Shown here piece by piece: positions 29,511 through 41,692 of a stretch of 64,000 nt of DNA. Made by a program: the position numbers and the translations under genes. Position 1 is the first letter of the stretch. Each line of letters begins with the position of its first letter. This DNA is from Helianthus annuus (lineage: Eukaryota > Streptophyta > Magnoliopsida > Asterales > Asteraceae): positions 126,715,695 to 126,779,694 of the forward strand of contig NC_035433.2 in NCBI RefSeq assembly GCF_002127325.2, written 5' to 3'. A model generated the notes under the pieces. The model was not told where the DNA came from. It saw only the letters and a list, made by a program, of their open reading frames with translations, and made no database searches.

Positions 29511-30986
29511 GATCTGCAAAACAAGAAATATTTGACAAGAGAAACAATGCAGATTGTTAGTAATCACAAGCTATTTTTGGTATTTTTAATTTTTAAATTT
29601 TTTTTTAAAAAAATGAAATAGCCGTATAGCATTTCATTCGCGGCTAATTTCGAAAACATGGGTTACCGTTTACAAAAGCTAAAATTACACATCATTCTAC
29701 CCGAATGGAGATTGAGTACAGGCAAAAAGTTGTGAACTTGTTCATGCATATAAGTAAACCCGACACTAGACTCAAACTACTACTCTAAAGACACTACTAA
29801 ACTCAATAACTCAAACGACCTACGACTCAATGTACACTATCTCCTCCCGGCACTTTAATTGTCCTCAATTAAGCGTAAGTGCCAAAATATCCCCACACTT
29901 GAGGTGAAAACGCGTGAGAGTTTGACATTTTAAACCTTGACACAACTTTGGTGGCAACAAAATCTGTTTAGAAAACTAATTTCATTTGCAAAAATCAGTT
30001 CAAAAACTTATTTTTTTAGCAAAAATTCATAGTTATAGCCAAACAAACCCATAAAGCGCAAACATGATGTCTAGTTGTTCAAACATACCCCACAAGTGTC
30101 AAACAACCTCAAGCAAACCAACTCGAACCATCCGCAGACCCAATTTGTATGTAAACATCCAAACATAACCACCCGCATACCACTAACATGACAAAAAGCT
30201 CAAAAATTCTAACTTTATAACCCTACACAAACCCTAAAACCAAGACATGACTGACCCGACACTAAAACAAAGCAATAAAGTTACCTACTAGTGAGAAATC
30301 ACAGAAAACATACCTTGAAATTGGATTGAACAAGAAAAATGAAGTCTTGAACTTTTTGCACACGGATTTGCCCAAAAACGTGAAAATGGAGCGCGAAATC
30401 GGGTGAAATAGATGGTTAAGATTATGGGGAATGTGATTGTGGTGATTTAGGAAGAAAAACGGAGTGATTTGGTGAAGAAATGAGTGAGTTATGGTGATTT
30501 TAGTCAAATTCGCGTTCTAGGGTTTGGAAAAGGGGAAAAGGAACATTGCAGCGAACAGGGTCAGTTAAAAACGATTTGAAAGGGGTCAAGGGGGCGTCGC
30601 GTGACGCGGTGGGGGCCTGTGGGGGCCTCGCGTAGCGCGGCGGCCAAGAATTAATTTGTTTTGAACCCTTTAGCCCTCGCGTGACGCGAAGAGCCTAGGC
30701 GTCGCGTGAGGGGCTCTTTTTGGCAGAAAGTTGCGTGAAAAACTTGGTTCCATGCCTTAGAAAAATTTTTAAACTTTTCCCAACCCATCCAAAACCCTCA
30801 AAACTTGTTCTAAGTGTCCAAGACACTTACCTGGGACCTCTTTTCTCATGCCTTCCCCGTTCCGTATCGGTGATGAAACCTGCAAAATTCTCAACGACAC
30901 AAAACAAACACCGAAAAACTACGAAAAAGACGAAAAATTAAGAAATTTACAAACGGTACATACTCTACACGCGAAGCTTTTCGCGC
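29511..30986 (-). other. Non-coding block between Athila integrase and the env-position ORF
   Basis: No gene. A third polypurine-like core (minus CTCAAGTGTGGGGATA) lies at about 29889-29904. A cluster of GC-rich TCGCGTGACGCG motifs lies at 30595-30715, matching motifs in this element's own LTRs. Confidence 0.65.
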
Positions 30987-32608
30987 TCACTGATCGTTGA
31001 AGGTAGGTGGGTCCTCTAGAGGAATTTCTTCCTCTTCAGTGGTATCAATAGGACCTCCCAAGTAATGTTTCAGTCTATGACCATTTACCTTCCATACACC
31101 TTTGTCGACTTCATTGTATAATTCAACCGTGCCGTATGGAAACACTTCTTTCACCACATACAGGCCATTCCATCTCGATTTCAATTTCCCTGCTATTAAT
31201 TTCAAACGTGAATTGAACAAAAGCACTTTATCACCTACCTTAAACTCTTTCAAACCTCGCAACCGCCTATCATGCAATGCCTTGGTTTTCTCCTTGATAC
31301 TCCATGATCGTTCATAGGCGGCATCCGTCAATGCTTCCAACTCATGAATTTGGAAGAACCTCCTTCTTGCGGCTTCGGTAAGGTCAAGGTTTACGGTTTT
31401 TAATGCCCACAACGCCCTATGCTCTAGCTCTACCGGAAGATGGCAAGCTTTGCCATACACGATCATAAAGGGTGTTGTTCCTAACGGTGTCTTATAGGCG
31501 GTACGGAATGCCCACAAAGAGTCGTCGAGCTTTTCCGACCAATCTTTTCTACTTTTTCCTACCATTTTCTCTAAGATTCTCTTCACCCCTCGGTTAGCAT
31601 TCTCTACTTGGCCACTAGTTTGCGGGTGGTATGCGGTAGAAAGACGGTGAGTGACACCGTAGCGTGCAAGTGCTTTTTCCATGGCGGAATTGCAAAAATG
31701 CGTGCCACGATCACTTATGATAGCTTTAGGGACTCCGAAACGCGTGAATAGCTTCTTAAGGAATCTCACCACCACTCGGGCATCATTGGTGGGCAAAGCT
31801 TGAGCTTCGACCCACTTTGAAACGTAATCAATGGCCGCGATGATGTACCTATTCCCACTTGAAGATGGAAAAGGTCCCATGAAGTCAATGCCCCATACGT
31901 CAAAGATTTCCAAGACTTGGATGGGATTTTGAGGCATTTCATCCTTGGATGAGATGTTGCCGGTACGTTGGCACCGGTCACAAGTCCTAACAAACTCTAC
32001 GGCATCCTTAACTACTGTTGGCCAATAAAACCCACTATCAAATACCTTTTGTGCCGTCACATTCGCTCCGTGATGGCCTCCCGTTAAACCCTCGTGCACA
32101 TGTCTAAGGATGTCTAAACCATCCTCCTTTGAAACGCATCTCCTAAGCACTCTATCTCCACCTATCCTAAAGAGGTATGGGTCGTCCCAAATATACTTCC
32201 TAGCCTCCCTAAGAAGTTTTTTCTTTTGTTGGTAGGACATACCCCTCACAAGATCTCTGGTCGCTAAATAATTTGCCAAGTCCGAGAACCATGGCAAACC
32301 CTCTGCCTCGGCACTAACAAAATCTATGGTTTCATGGGGAAAAGTGTCTCCTATGGAATCCTCACGCACCTCTTCTCTCTTTGGATCCTCTAAACGTGAC
32401 AAGTGGTCGGCGGCCACGTTTTCCGCTCCCTTTTTATCCTTAATTTCTATGTCGAACTCGGAGAGCAAAAGAATCCATCTAATAAGACGCGGCTTTGCGT
32501 CTTTCTTTTGAAACAGAAATCGCAAAGCGGAATGGTCGGTGAACACGGTGGTTTTGGAAAGCACGAGATATGAGCAAAACTTATCAAACGCAAACACTAC
32601 GGCTAAGA
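30987..32608 (-). CDS. pol: RNase H end and integrase of the Athila-type element
   Basis: Open frame of about 540 codons to the stop at 30987. It begins in RNase H ([16 protein letters not shown], then [29 protein letters not shown]). The integrase zinc finger reads [12 protein letters not shown]...CDRCQR. The catalytic core shows D, D and E in [16 protein letters not shown] and QVENANR. The C-terminal region ([25 protein letters not shown]) is a typical integrase tail. This module itself is intact, but an extra base near 32608 separates it from the upstream RT frame. Confidence 0.88.
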
Positions 32609-34747
32609 GTTCCTTTTTCCGTCGTGGTATAGTTCTCTTGAGCATCGTTTAGAGTTTTGCTCGCGTAGTAGATCGGATGAAAGTGTTTATCGACTCTTTG
32701 ACCTAGGACCGCACCTACGGCATAATCGCTTGCGTCACACATGAGCTCGAAAGGTAAGCTCTAATTGGGCGAAACAAGTATCGGGGCACTAACAAGTTTT
32801 TCTTTCAAGAAGTCAAACGCCTTGATGCACTCCTCGTCGAAGACGAAAGGTACATCCTTCTCTAAAAGCCTAGTTATCGGGCGTGTGATTTTGGAAAAAT
32901 CTTTTATAAAATGCCTATAAAAGCCCGCATGACCTAGAAAGCTCCTAACGGACTTGACACTAGTAGGCGGAGGCAATCTACTTATGGTATCTATCTTGGC
33001 CCTATCCACCTCTATGCCCTCTCTCGACATCTTGTGTCCTAACACTATCCCCTCCGTCACCATAAAGTGACACTTCTCCCAATTCAACATAAGATTTGTC
33101 TCTATGCACCTCTTAAGCATCCTATCAAGATTAGAAAGACATTGTTCAAAATTGGTGCCATAAACCGAAAAGTCATCCATGAAAACCTCCATGGAAGTCT
33201 CAAGCATGTCTTGGAATATAGCGACCATGCATCTTTGGAAAGTTGCCGGAGCGTTGCATAACCCGAAAGGTATGCGGCGATACGCATAAGTGCCATAAGG
33301 GCATGTGAATGTCATTTTATCTTGATCCTCCGGGGCGATGGGGATCTGAAAATAACCCGAAAATCCATCGAGAAAACAATAAAATTGTTGACCCGCTAGA
33401 CGCTCCAACATTTGGTCAATGAATGGTAAGGGGAAGTGGTCTTTCCGGGTGGCGTCGTTTAACTTTCGGTAGTCTATGCACACACGCCATCCGGTAACGG
33501 TACGGGAAGGGATTAACTCATTCTTTTCATTCCTGATCACCGTCATCCCACCCTTCTTTGGGACGACTTGGGTCGGGCTAACCCATGGTGAATCGGAAAT
33601 GGGGTAAATCACCCCGGCATCTAACAACTTAAGAACCTCTTTCTTAACAACCTCTTGCATGTTCGGATTGAGGCGCCTTTGAGGTTGCACCACCGGCTTA
33701 TAGTCATCTTCCATGAGTATCCGGTGGGTACAATAGGCGGGGCTTATGCCCTTGATATCCGAAAGACGCCATGCAATGGCTTCCCTATTCACTCTCAACA
33801 CCTCTAATAACCTACCCTTCTCTCCCTCCTCTAACTTAGACGAAATAATGACGGGAAACTCGGAACCCTCACCTAAGAAAGCGTACTCTAAGTGGGACGG
33901 GAGAACTTTGAGTTCTATAGGGGCGGGCTTCTCTATAGGTGTACTCTCACTCTCACTCTTAATTTCACTCAATTCTAGCACTTCGGGGACCCATTCGTCC
34001 TCGTCTACCTCCTCACTCTCACTAACAACCTCCTCTACCTTCTCAACTACCTCCTCTATCCTACTCTCAACTAGGTCGGCTCCACTAATATAGTCAAAGC
34101 AATGGTCAACACAAGATAAGAAAGACTCTATAAAATAGACCGAATGACAAGGACTACTAAGATCATCGAAACCACTAGGGTGTTCCATGGAGCGTGCTAT
34201 CTCGAAAGTGACCCTCTCCTCACCGACTTGAAGTGTGATTTTCCCGTCAAAGACATCGATGATGGCCTTGGCGGTACACAAGAATGGGCGTCCTAGAATG
34301 ATGGGAACCTTTTCGTCGGCTTCCATATCAAGAACGACAAAGTCTACGGGGAAGACGAACTTATCCACTTTGACCAGAAGGTTTTCAATAATGCCACGTG
34401 GATACTTAACGGACCTATCGGCTAGCGACAAGGACATGCGTGTAGGTGATAACTCTCCTAGACCTAACCTCTCATACAAGGAATATGGCATTAGGTTTAT
34501 ACTCGCTCCTAGGTCGGCTAGGGCCCTACACTCGGTATCACTCCCAAACAAGCACGGGATGGTAAAAAGGCCCGGATCCGTCAATTTTTTCGGGACCTTG
34601 TTCAACACGACGGCGGAACATCCTCCACTAAGGAGGATGTTAGAAACCTCTCCTAACCTATCCTTGCGTTTTAGAAGGTCTTTTAGGAACTTTGCATATT
34701 TGGGCATGGATTGGAGAGCTTCTATGAACGGAAGGTTGATCCTAAGT
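32609..34747 (-). pseudogene. pol: Protease, reverse transcriptase and RNase H start of the Athila-type element
   Basis: The minus frame from 34747 shows the aspartic protease with LADLGASINLMP and VPIILGRPFL. The RT follows with CIDYRKLNDATRKDHFPLPF, FCFLDG-type box, PFGLCNAPATFQRCM and FMDD in place of the usual YxDD (FMDD is common in Athila). The thumb and connection regions follow (FLGHAGFYRHFIKDF). A TAG at 32763-32761 replaces a normally conserved Trp codon, and a one-base insertion near 32608 throws the frame before the integrase. Joined in frame to gag through a TAA at 34750-34748. Confidence 0.88.
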
Positions 34748-36594
34748 TACTTAAAGATCTCTAAAAATTTCCCATACTCTTTGGAATAGGTTTGATTTTT
34801 AAGGCGGGAAGGAAACGGAGCACGGAAAATATCAACATTCGGTGAAGGAACGACTTGAACGGGTTTCTTTCCTACACTCTTCTCACTCGAAGGCGCCCCG
34901 GTGTGTGCGGTACTTGCTGGGATTAACCTAGGTTGCACTTTACCGGGCGCCTCCATTTCAATCTCTTCATCTACGGGTTCTTCCTCTTCTATCTCAACAC
35001 TCTCGAGTCTCACTATCTCTCCTAAGGTCCTACCACTACGGGTCGAAATTGCCTTCAAAGAGCCAGATGGGTTGGGCCTTGTGTTGCCCGAAAATTGACC
35101 GGGAGGTCGTTCTTGCAACTGGCGTGCAATATCCCCAACTTGCCTTTGAAGGTCTAAGAAACTGGAGTGATTATTCTTTAGGAGGGTAGCATGGTCCTCT
35201 AAGGTACGTTGGGTGGCCTGATCCTTAACCAATAATTGGGAAAGAATGTCCTTTATCCGAGACAAACTACCACCTGACCCCTCACTCTTAGGTTGAACCT
35301 CTTGGTTTGACCCCTCACCTCTGAACTGCCCCCCTGAACCTGAACTAGCAAATTGACCTGTTTGACCCGACCCCCCACTAGAATAAAAACCTGGCCCCCT
35401 ACTTTGGTATTGACCTGACGGAAAACCAGGGGGGTTACCTGAGGAGCGATAATTGTTAGCACGCCAATTAGAGTTACTATTGTTGAACGGGTTAGTTGGA
35501 CCCCTATTTTGACCTACTAAATACTCGACCTGCTCTAGGGTGATGGTTGGGCAATCTATGGTGTCATGTCCCCCTCTACAAACCTCGCATCTATCTACCT
35601 TCTTCTTAATTTCTAGCAACTCTTTGGTGATATAGTCAAGCTGAGATATTACCTTTGAGTCTGAAACGACTTGATTCACTCCTCGAGAAGATGAGGAAGT
35701 AATCACAGGATTGGAATTCCTGCCGGTAGCACTATGATCTATATCAGCATGAGCGAAGCTCTCAAAGAGGTCGTTGCAGTCAGCCACAGTTTTCTTTCCC
35801 ATTAGGTGGCCTCCTTCGGATGTGTCGAATCGGGCCTTGCACTCAGGGGTAAGACCATTATAAAATTTTTCTACTAAGGCCCAATCCGACAGTCCATGTT
35901 GGGAACAACGCGAGAGCAATGTTTGAAACCTCTCCCATACTAAGTGATAAGGTTCGTCAGGCTCCATTCTGAAGGAATGGATCTGATCTCAAAGGCGGGA
36001 GGCCTTCGCAGGTGGGAAATACTTAGCAAGGAAGGCATCTCTAAGTCCAGCCCAAATGGTGTAAGTACCTGCCGACTGCGAATCAAGCCAGGTGGCTGCG
36101 CGGCCAGCAAGCGAAAAGGGGAAGACTTGGAGATAGCGGGCATCAAGATTCACACCTTCGATGCCGAAGGTGCTACACAGACGGGTGAGACGGTTAATAT
36201 GTGCTGGCGCGTCCTCATCATCACGACCGTGAAACTGACAAGAGTTGTTAATGGCAGTCATGATGTATGAAGGAATTTGCCAAGACTTATCATTGGTGAT
36301 TTCAGGGAGGGTGATGGGTGAGTTTGCGGTAAAACCCGCGGTGGAACGCTGGTGGACAGTTTGGTTTTCGGCCATTTGGTGAACTGGTGGTGGACTAGGG
36401 TGACGGGAGGGTGTTGGGGAATTATGGGGTGATGACTTCGGGGTGAAGTCGTAGTTCGGTGGTTTAGATGGAAGTGTAGAGTCAGAAAGGGCTGAAGATG
36501 AAGTTGGGGGTTTTCGAACCTGAGGGATTGGTGTGGAGAAGGAAGACTTGTCAATTGGTGGCTTCACTGGTCCATGCGAACGCGTGTGGGGCAT
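34748..36594 (-). pseudogene. gag: Gag of the Athila-type element
   Basis: Likely start ATG 36594-36592 (MPHTRSHGPVKPP), just after an acceptor-like GGTTTTGCAG. The retrotransposon gag domain reads NNSCQFHGRDDEDAPAHINR, then LAGRAATWLDSQSAG and MEPDEPYHLVWERFQTLLSR. A single CxxC...C finger-like motif (CEVCRGGHDTIDC) follows, then a Gly/Ser/Asn-rich stretch. TGA at 35989-35987 interrupts the gag domain and TAA at 34750-34748 ends the frame at the protease border. Both fit C-to-T changes (CGA to TGA, CAA to TAA). Confidence 0.87.
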
Positions 36595-36760
36595 GAACTG
36601 CAAAACCAAGAATAAAACAAGTAAGTCAACTCCAATAAAAGACTCAAAGAAATACGAAAAAGACACTAAAACTACTTGGACTCCTACGACTCACAAACAC
36701 ACAAAAAGCACGTAACGATATCAGTTGAAATCCAAACAAAGCAGTTAACGCAATTGCCAA

Positions 36761-36781
36761 GAGTCCCCGGCAACGGCGCCA
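36761..36781 (-). other. Primer-binding site of the Athila-type element
   Basis: TGGCGCCGTTGCCGGGGAC on the minus strand, six bases after the 5' LTR end. It is the usual Athila site, complementary to a tRNA 3' end (reported as tRNA-Asp for the lineage). Confidence 0.9.
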
Positions 36782-36787
36782 AAAACT

Positions 36788-38374
36788 TGATGTGGAAAAA
36801 GTAGTTCAACTAAATAAACTAAATTACCCTAAATTAAGACTCAAGTAATAAAAATCTAGATTCTTCAACCTGACTAAACTACTCACCGGCAAGTGTACCG
36901 GTCGACTCTAGCACAGAAAAGTAAGTCCGGATGTCGAACCCACAAGGACTCTAATGAATTACGTTAACGACTAAACTTAGACTAGACACTGACACGACTA
37001 AACAAATATTGTGTTTGGGGGGGGGGTTTACTAAAATCCTAAAATTGTGATTAAATTGAAATTAAACTAAGACACGAACGGAAACTAGGGTTTTACTTCA
37101 GATGAGATTAAGGACTACCTAGACTTGAATCCAGTTTACCTATGAATGGACTTCTAATGGTTTTGTTGTTGTATGGAGCCGGGATCGTTAAATACTAAAC
37201 CTTAAGGTATTTCAATGCTAAGACTTCCCGCCCCTTCTCAGGAAGAAACCTAGGAAACCCTACAAGGCTGTTATGATTACCGACTGTTAGATTTCCTCTC
37301 AATCCTCTAACGACTCTAAAAGTGCCCTAATACGACTATCTACCTCTCAGCGCGACAATCTAAGGCAGTTCTAGGTTCTAACTTGGTTTACTAGACACAA
37401 ATGCAATTAGGGAACTAACGTCGACTTCTCTCAAAATCTAAATTAGCTATATACTGCACCACGAACTAATAACTAACTCGAGCCTCTCAGTGACAAGTTA
37501 AGCAGAATATTTACTTCTAATTACGTTTTAATTACTGTTTCTAAGGCTATCGGCCGATTTACCCAAAGATCACCCGAACCCGCAAGGATGCAAATAATCA
37601 ACACAGATCTATTATGTGAAAGACATCCACCAAAATCTATGTGAAACAGTAAACAATCTACAATCAAAAGTAAATACGCACACGCACCAAATCAGAAAAT
37701 CTAGAACACGTTACTTTCAAAGTCAATCCATAATCAATTCAATAAAAACCGTTAAAAGATCCAAACATAAATTAAACCATCATCAAATCTAGGTAGTATC
37801 TAAAATTTAGCCAAGAATCATGATGTTCAAAACAAACAAAACAAGTCTAAAACAAGAATTCACCGTAGAGTATTGAAAACGCGAAAATAAGGAAAACCAG
37901 GAGATAAAACCCAAAAGATCTTCACTCTCACGATCCAAGCTTCAACCGGATGATTCCCGTTCGGCAAAATACTCCAGAATGCTCAAAATCACCTCCGAAA
38001 TTCGTCCTAGGGTTTCTTGATTCGTATTCAGAGTTGTGTTCAGTTTCTTGGAAATCAAAACATCAAAACCCTAATTTTCCCGGAGATTACAACCCGTCGC
38101 GTGACGTCTAGGGGGGTCGCGTGACGCGGCGCCTCCCTAGCTGATTTTTATTATTTTTTATTCTAATTTGATTTCCAGCCTTCCTGACGCGCGTACGAAT
38201 CCCGATTTTCTTCCAAACTGCTCGGTTTTACTCGTTTTTCAACACTTTAAGCTACGGGACCTGAAATCAAAGCTTAACGTCAGCAGTATCGCAGTTCTAA
38301 CCTAAACTAGACTCTAAACGACTGAAAACTAACCGAAATATACACTATAAACATATGTACTTTGCAGTACATCA
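36788..38374 (-). repeat. 5' LTR of the Athila-type element
   Basis: 1587 bp, TGATGTACTGC to CCACATCA on the minus strand, followed outside by TSD TGGAC (38375-38379). Collinear with 25079-26664. Confidence 0.92.
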
Positions 38375-38378
38375 TGGA

Positions 38379-39722
38379 CCTTACTAAGTTCCTCCGGTAG
38401 TTCGAGTTTGTAGGCGACTTTGCCGATCCTTTCCAGAATCTTAAAAGGTCCAATATATCGAGGCGCTAGTTTCCCTTTCTTTCCGAATCTGACCACACCC
38501 TTCCAAGGTGATACCTTTAGGAGTACGTAGTCGCCAACGTCAAATTCAAGGGGCTTGTGTCTTCTATCGGCGTAACTTTTCTGTCTATCCCTGGCTTTCG
38601 ACAAGTTGTCTCGAATCTGGAGGATTTTGTCAGTCGTTTCTTGTAGTAACTCGGGACCGGTTAATTGCGAGTGACCGATCTCGTGCCACACAATAGGCGA
38701 ACGACATCTTCTTCCATATAAAGCCTCGAATGGTGCCATTTGTATGCTGGCATGATAGCTGTTGTTGTACGAGAATTCGACTAATGGTAGGTATTTATTC
38801 CAACTACCACCGAAGTCTATGACACACGCGCGGAGCATGTCCTCAAGAGTACGGGTCGTTCTTTCAGTCTGTCCGTCAGTTTGGGGATGGAATGCAGTAC
38901 TCAGGTTAAGCGACGTACCAAGGGCCGCTTGAAACGTTTCCCACAATCGCAAAGTAAACCGAGCATCACGGTCTGAAATGATGTCACGAGGCATACCATG
39001 ATTACAAATGATCTCGTCGGTGTAGATTCGGGCTAGTCGTTCTACCTTGTAGTCTTCCCGTATTGGCAAAAAGTGGGCTGATTTGGTCAGACGATCAACT
39101 ATAACCCAAATGTTGTCGTGGCCTGATGGCGTGGGCGGAAGTTTGGTTATGAAATCCATAGCTATACTCTCCCACTTCCATATAAGGATTGGAGGTTGTT
39201 CGAGTAAGCCAGAAGGTCGTTGATGTTCAGCCTTAACTCTCGCACAAGTCAGGCAACTTCCAACATAGAGGGCAATATCCCGTTTCATAACCGGCCACCA
39301 GTACTTGTAACGAAGATCCTGGTACATTTTATCGGCACCGGGATGAATAGAGTATCGAGATTTGTGGGCTTCGTTCATTATAATCTTTCGCAATTCGGTC
39401 CGCTTAGGGATCCAAATTCGGTCCAGATAATAGAAAATCCCATCTGCTTTGCTCACAAGCTGAGCTCCATCGTGATAGATTCTCTCCTTCTTCAAGGTGC
39501 GTTCATTAAAACAAGCATGCTGGGCTTCGCGGATGAGAGCTTCGAGGTTGTGCTAGGATTGGGTATTGCGAATACTGAGCAAATAACTCCGTCTGCTGAG
39601 TGCGTCGGCTACAACATTTGCCTTGCCCGGGTGATAACGAATCTCACAGTCGTAATCGTTAAGAAGTTCTACCCATCAGCGTTGACGCATGTTAAGTTCT
39701 TTCTGATTAAAGATGTGTTGTA
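38379..39722 (-). pseudogene. pol: RNase H end and integrase of the Tekay-type element
   Basis: Read from 39722: HIFNQKELNMRQR, stop TGA (39678-39676), [23 protein letters not shown] (39555-39553), then an open integrase frame. The zinc finger is HPGADKMYQDLRYKYWW...CLTCARVK. The catalytic core has D, D and E in AMDFITKL, ISDRDARF and GQTERTTR. The GPFKILERIGKVAYKLELP tail precedes the point (38379) where the Athila-type element is inserted. It continues at 25078. Confidence 0.88.
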
Positions 39723-40146
39723 ACCTCTTGAGTATTGATCCATAAGAATCACTCAACAGATCACAACTGAGTCTCGGGACCAGAAAACAAAAATAAAGAC
39801 GGAAACAGAAGCTGGACACGGCCCCGTGTCTGGTGAACACGGCCCCGTGTTCAGGGTCTGTATCTGGGCGTTTTAATTAAAGTTACTGGTCACGTTGAGC
39901 ACGGGGGCGTGTTCAGTGAGCACGGCCCCGTGTTCAGACTCTGTATCTAGGTATCTAACTAAAAATATGCAGCACGGGGGCGTGTTCAGCGAGCACGGCC
40001 CCGTGTTCAAGCTACTGTAAATGCAAACTAAACTAAAATGCAGAAAAATGTGCGCGCGTTTTGAAAAGGTTTTGAAAAACTGATTAGGCCGTCGATTTTA
40101 AGCTTTCTTAAAATCCTTGTGTCCCCGGCAACGGCGCTAAAAACTT
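39723..40146 (-). repeat. Duplicated primer site and leader of the non-autonomous element
   Basis: Nearly identical to 44844-45266. It includes the primer site (40139-40120, with one changed base TAGCGCC), the array of CACGGCCCCGTG-type motifs (39815-40020), and the start codon of the ORF (39743-39741) with the next six or so codons before the junction with Tekay sequence. Confidence 0.88.
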
Positions 40147-41692
40147 GATGTGTGTCGGTGTGTATATAATTTAGATATATATTTTAGCCCCTTTTTACAC
40201 TTTTAACCAAGTTTTAAATTTATAAAACACGATATTTACTAACACTAAACACACATATGGGCAAGTGCACCCATCGTGGACGTAGTATAGTGTTGGTAAG
40301 ATACCGAGGTCGTCCAAGGACACAAGAGCTTTTAATACCGGTTTATCCTCAACGTCTAACCAAATCAAAAAGTGAGAAAAATGTTTTAAACTAAGAAAAA
40401 TAAAAACTAACTAAATGCTGAAAAATAAAATAAAATAAAAACAGATAGACAAGATGAATCACTTGGATCCGACACGTGTATTAGTATAACCTTTGATTAT
40501 TTTCGCACTTTTGCACTTGTTTAAGAGATTATCTTAGTTATTGTAGTAGGCCCCTCTTTTGAAGGCGACGTTACCCTCAACCCAGTAGTTTGAGTCACCA
40601 AGGATACAATCCTAAAGGGTCGGATTATTGAAAGATAATGAATTAAGTTATTAATGCGATTGTGGTAGGCCCCGCTTTTGGCGGTGATGTTACCCTCGGC
40701 TAAGTAGTCTGAGTCAGCAGGGATACAGTCCTAAATAGCCGGGTTATAGTATTAATAGTAGTTAACTTATGAGGGGGTCAAAGAGTTTGGATCCCCGCCA
40801 TCCAATACCTATGGGCATTGAAGGAGATCCTACTAAATTTGACCCAGGTCCCAAGCAGGACCTCTAAACGCTGAACAAGGGCAAGACCCTTACCAAACCG
40901 TTCCCTTAACCCCCGACCTGGTAGCCAACATACCTCCATATAGACCGTGGAGATATGATTGGTGAAAATCTTTTATTTTATATAGACAGTAAAATAATGC
41001 CAAGACACCACGGACAAACGATAAGGAAAGATCACCTTCAACATAAGTAACTAGTTATTAAAGTCATTAATACAAAACCAAATAAAAAGTGCAAAAGATT
41101 AAAAATAAAAAGTATTATACTAAACACTTGTCTTCACCAAGTGATGTAAGAGACTTAGGCAAACATGGCCTTGATTGTCAAGAACTCTTACGATCAATCT
41201 TGGATCCCGAGACGACTCACACACTCTACGATGGACAATGGATGATGGTGGTGGATGATGGTGTTATGGTGGTGGTGGGTGGTGGATGAAGTGTGAGAGA
41301 GGTGGTGTGCCAAGGGATGAGTTGAAATGGCTCCAAGCACTCCTATTTATAGGCTGAACAGAAGCCTGGGCACGGCCCCGTGTTGAGCTGGACACGCCCC
41401 GTGTCCGTGGACACAGCCCCGTGTTCAGCTGGGCACAGCCCCATGCTCAGCTTTCTTCTTGTTTTTGCTTTGGGAGATGCTGTCGAGGAGTCGGGCATGC
41501 CACGTTTCTTCCTTTTCTTTGTATTTATGTTGGATTTGGCTGCATTTTTGCTTCTTTTGTTCATTTAAGCTCTTTTAACCCTGAAAATACAAAAGGAAGA
41601 CAAAAGCACACTTTTTCCAACATTAGTACTTAAAAAGGGTTAGTTTTATGCCTCATTTGATGTAATTTATATGTTGCATTTTACACACATCA
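40147..41692 (-). repeat. Internal/3' LTR of the non-autonomous element
   Basis: 1546 bp, about ten base differences by eye from 45267-46814. CACGGCCCCGTG-type motifs occur at 41370-41450. The polypurine tract (minus CAAGTGTGGGGGTATT) is at 41693-41708. Confidence 0.9.

Larger units (their letters stand above)
25079..38374 (-). mobile_element. Athila-type Gypsy retrotransposon inserted in the Tekay integrase
   Basis: LTRs 36788-38374 (5') and 25079-26664 (3'), about 1587 bp, run TGATGTACTGC to CCACATCA on the minus strand. The TSD is TGGAC (25074-25078 and 38375-38379). The primer site TGGCGCCGTTGCCGGGGAC (36781 downwards) is the classic Athila site. Order on the minus strand: gag, protease, RT, RNase H, integrase, non-coding block, env-position ORF, non-coding block, polypurine tract. 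The LTRs differ by roughly 20-25 bases by eye plus one replaced patch, so it is younger than its Tekay host but much older than the SIRE element. Confidence 0.92.
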
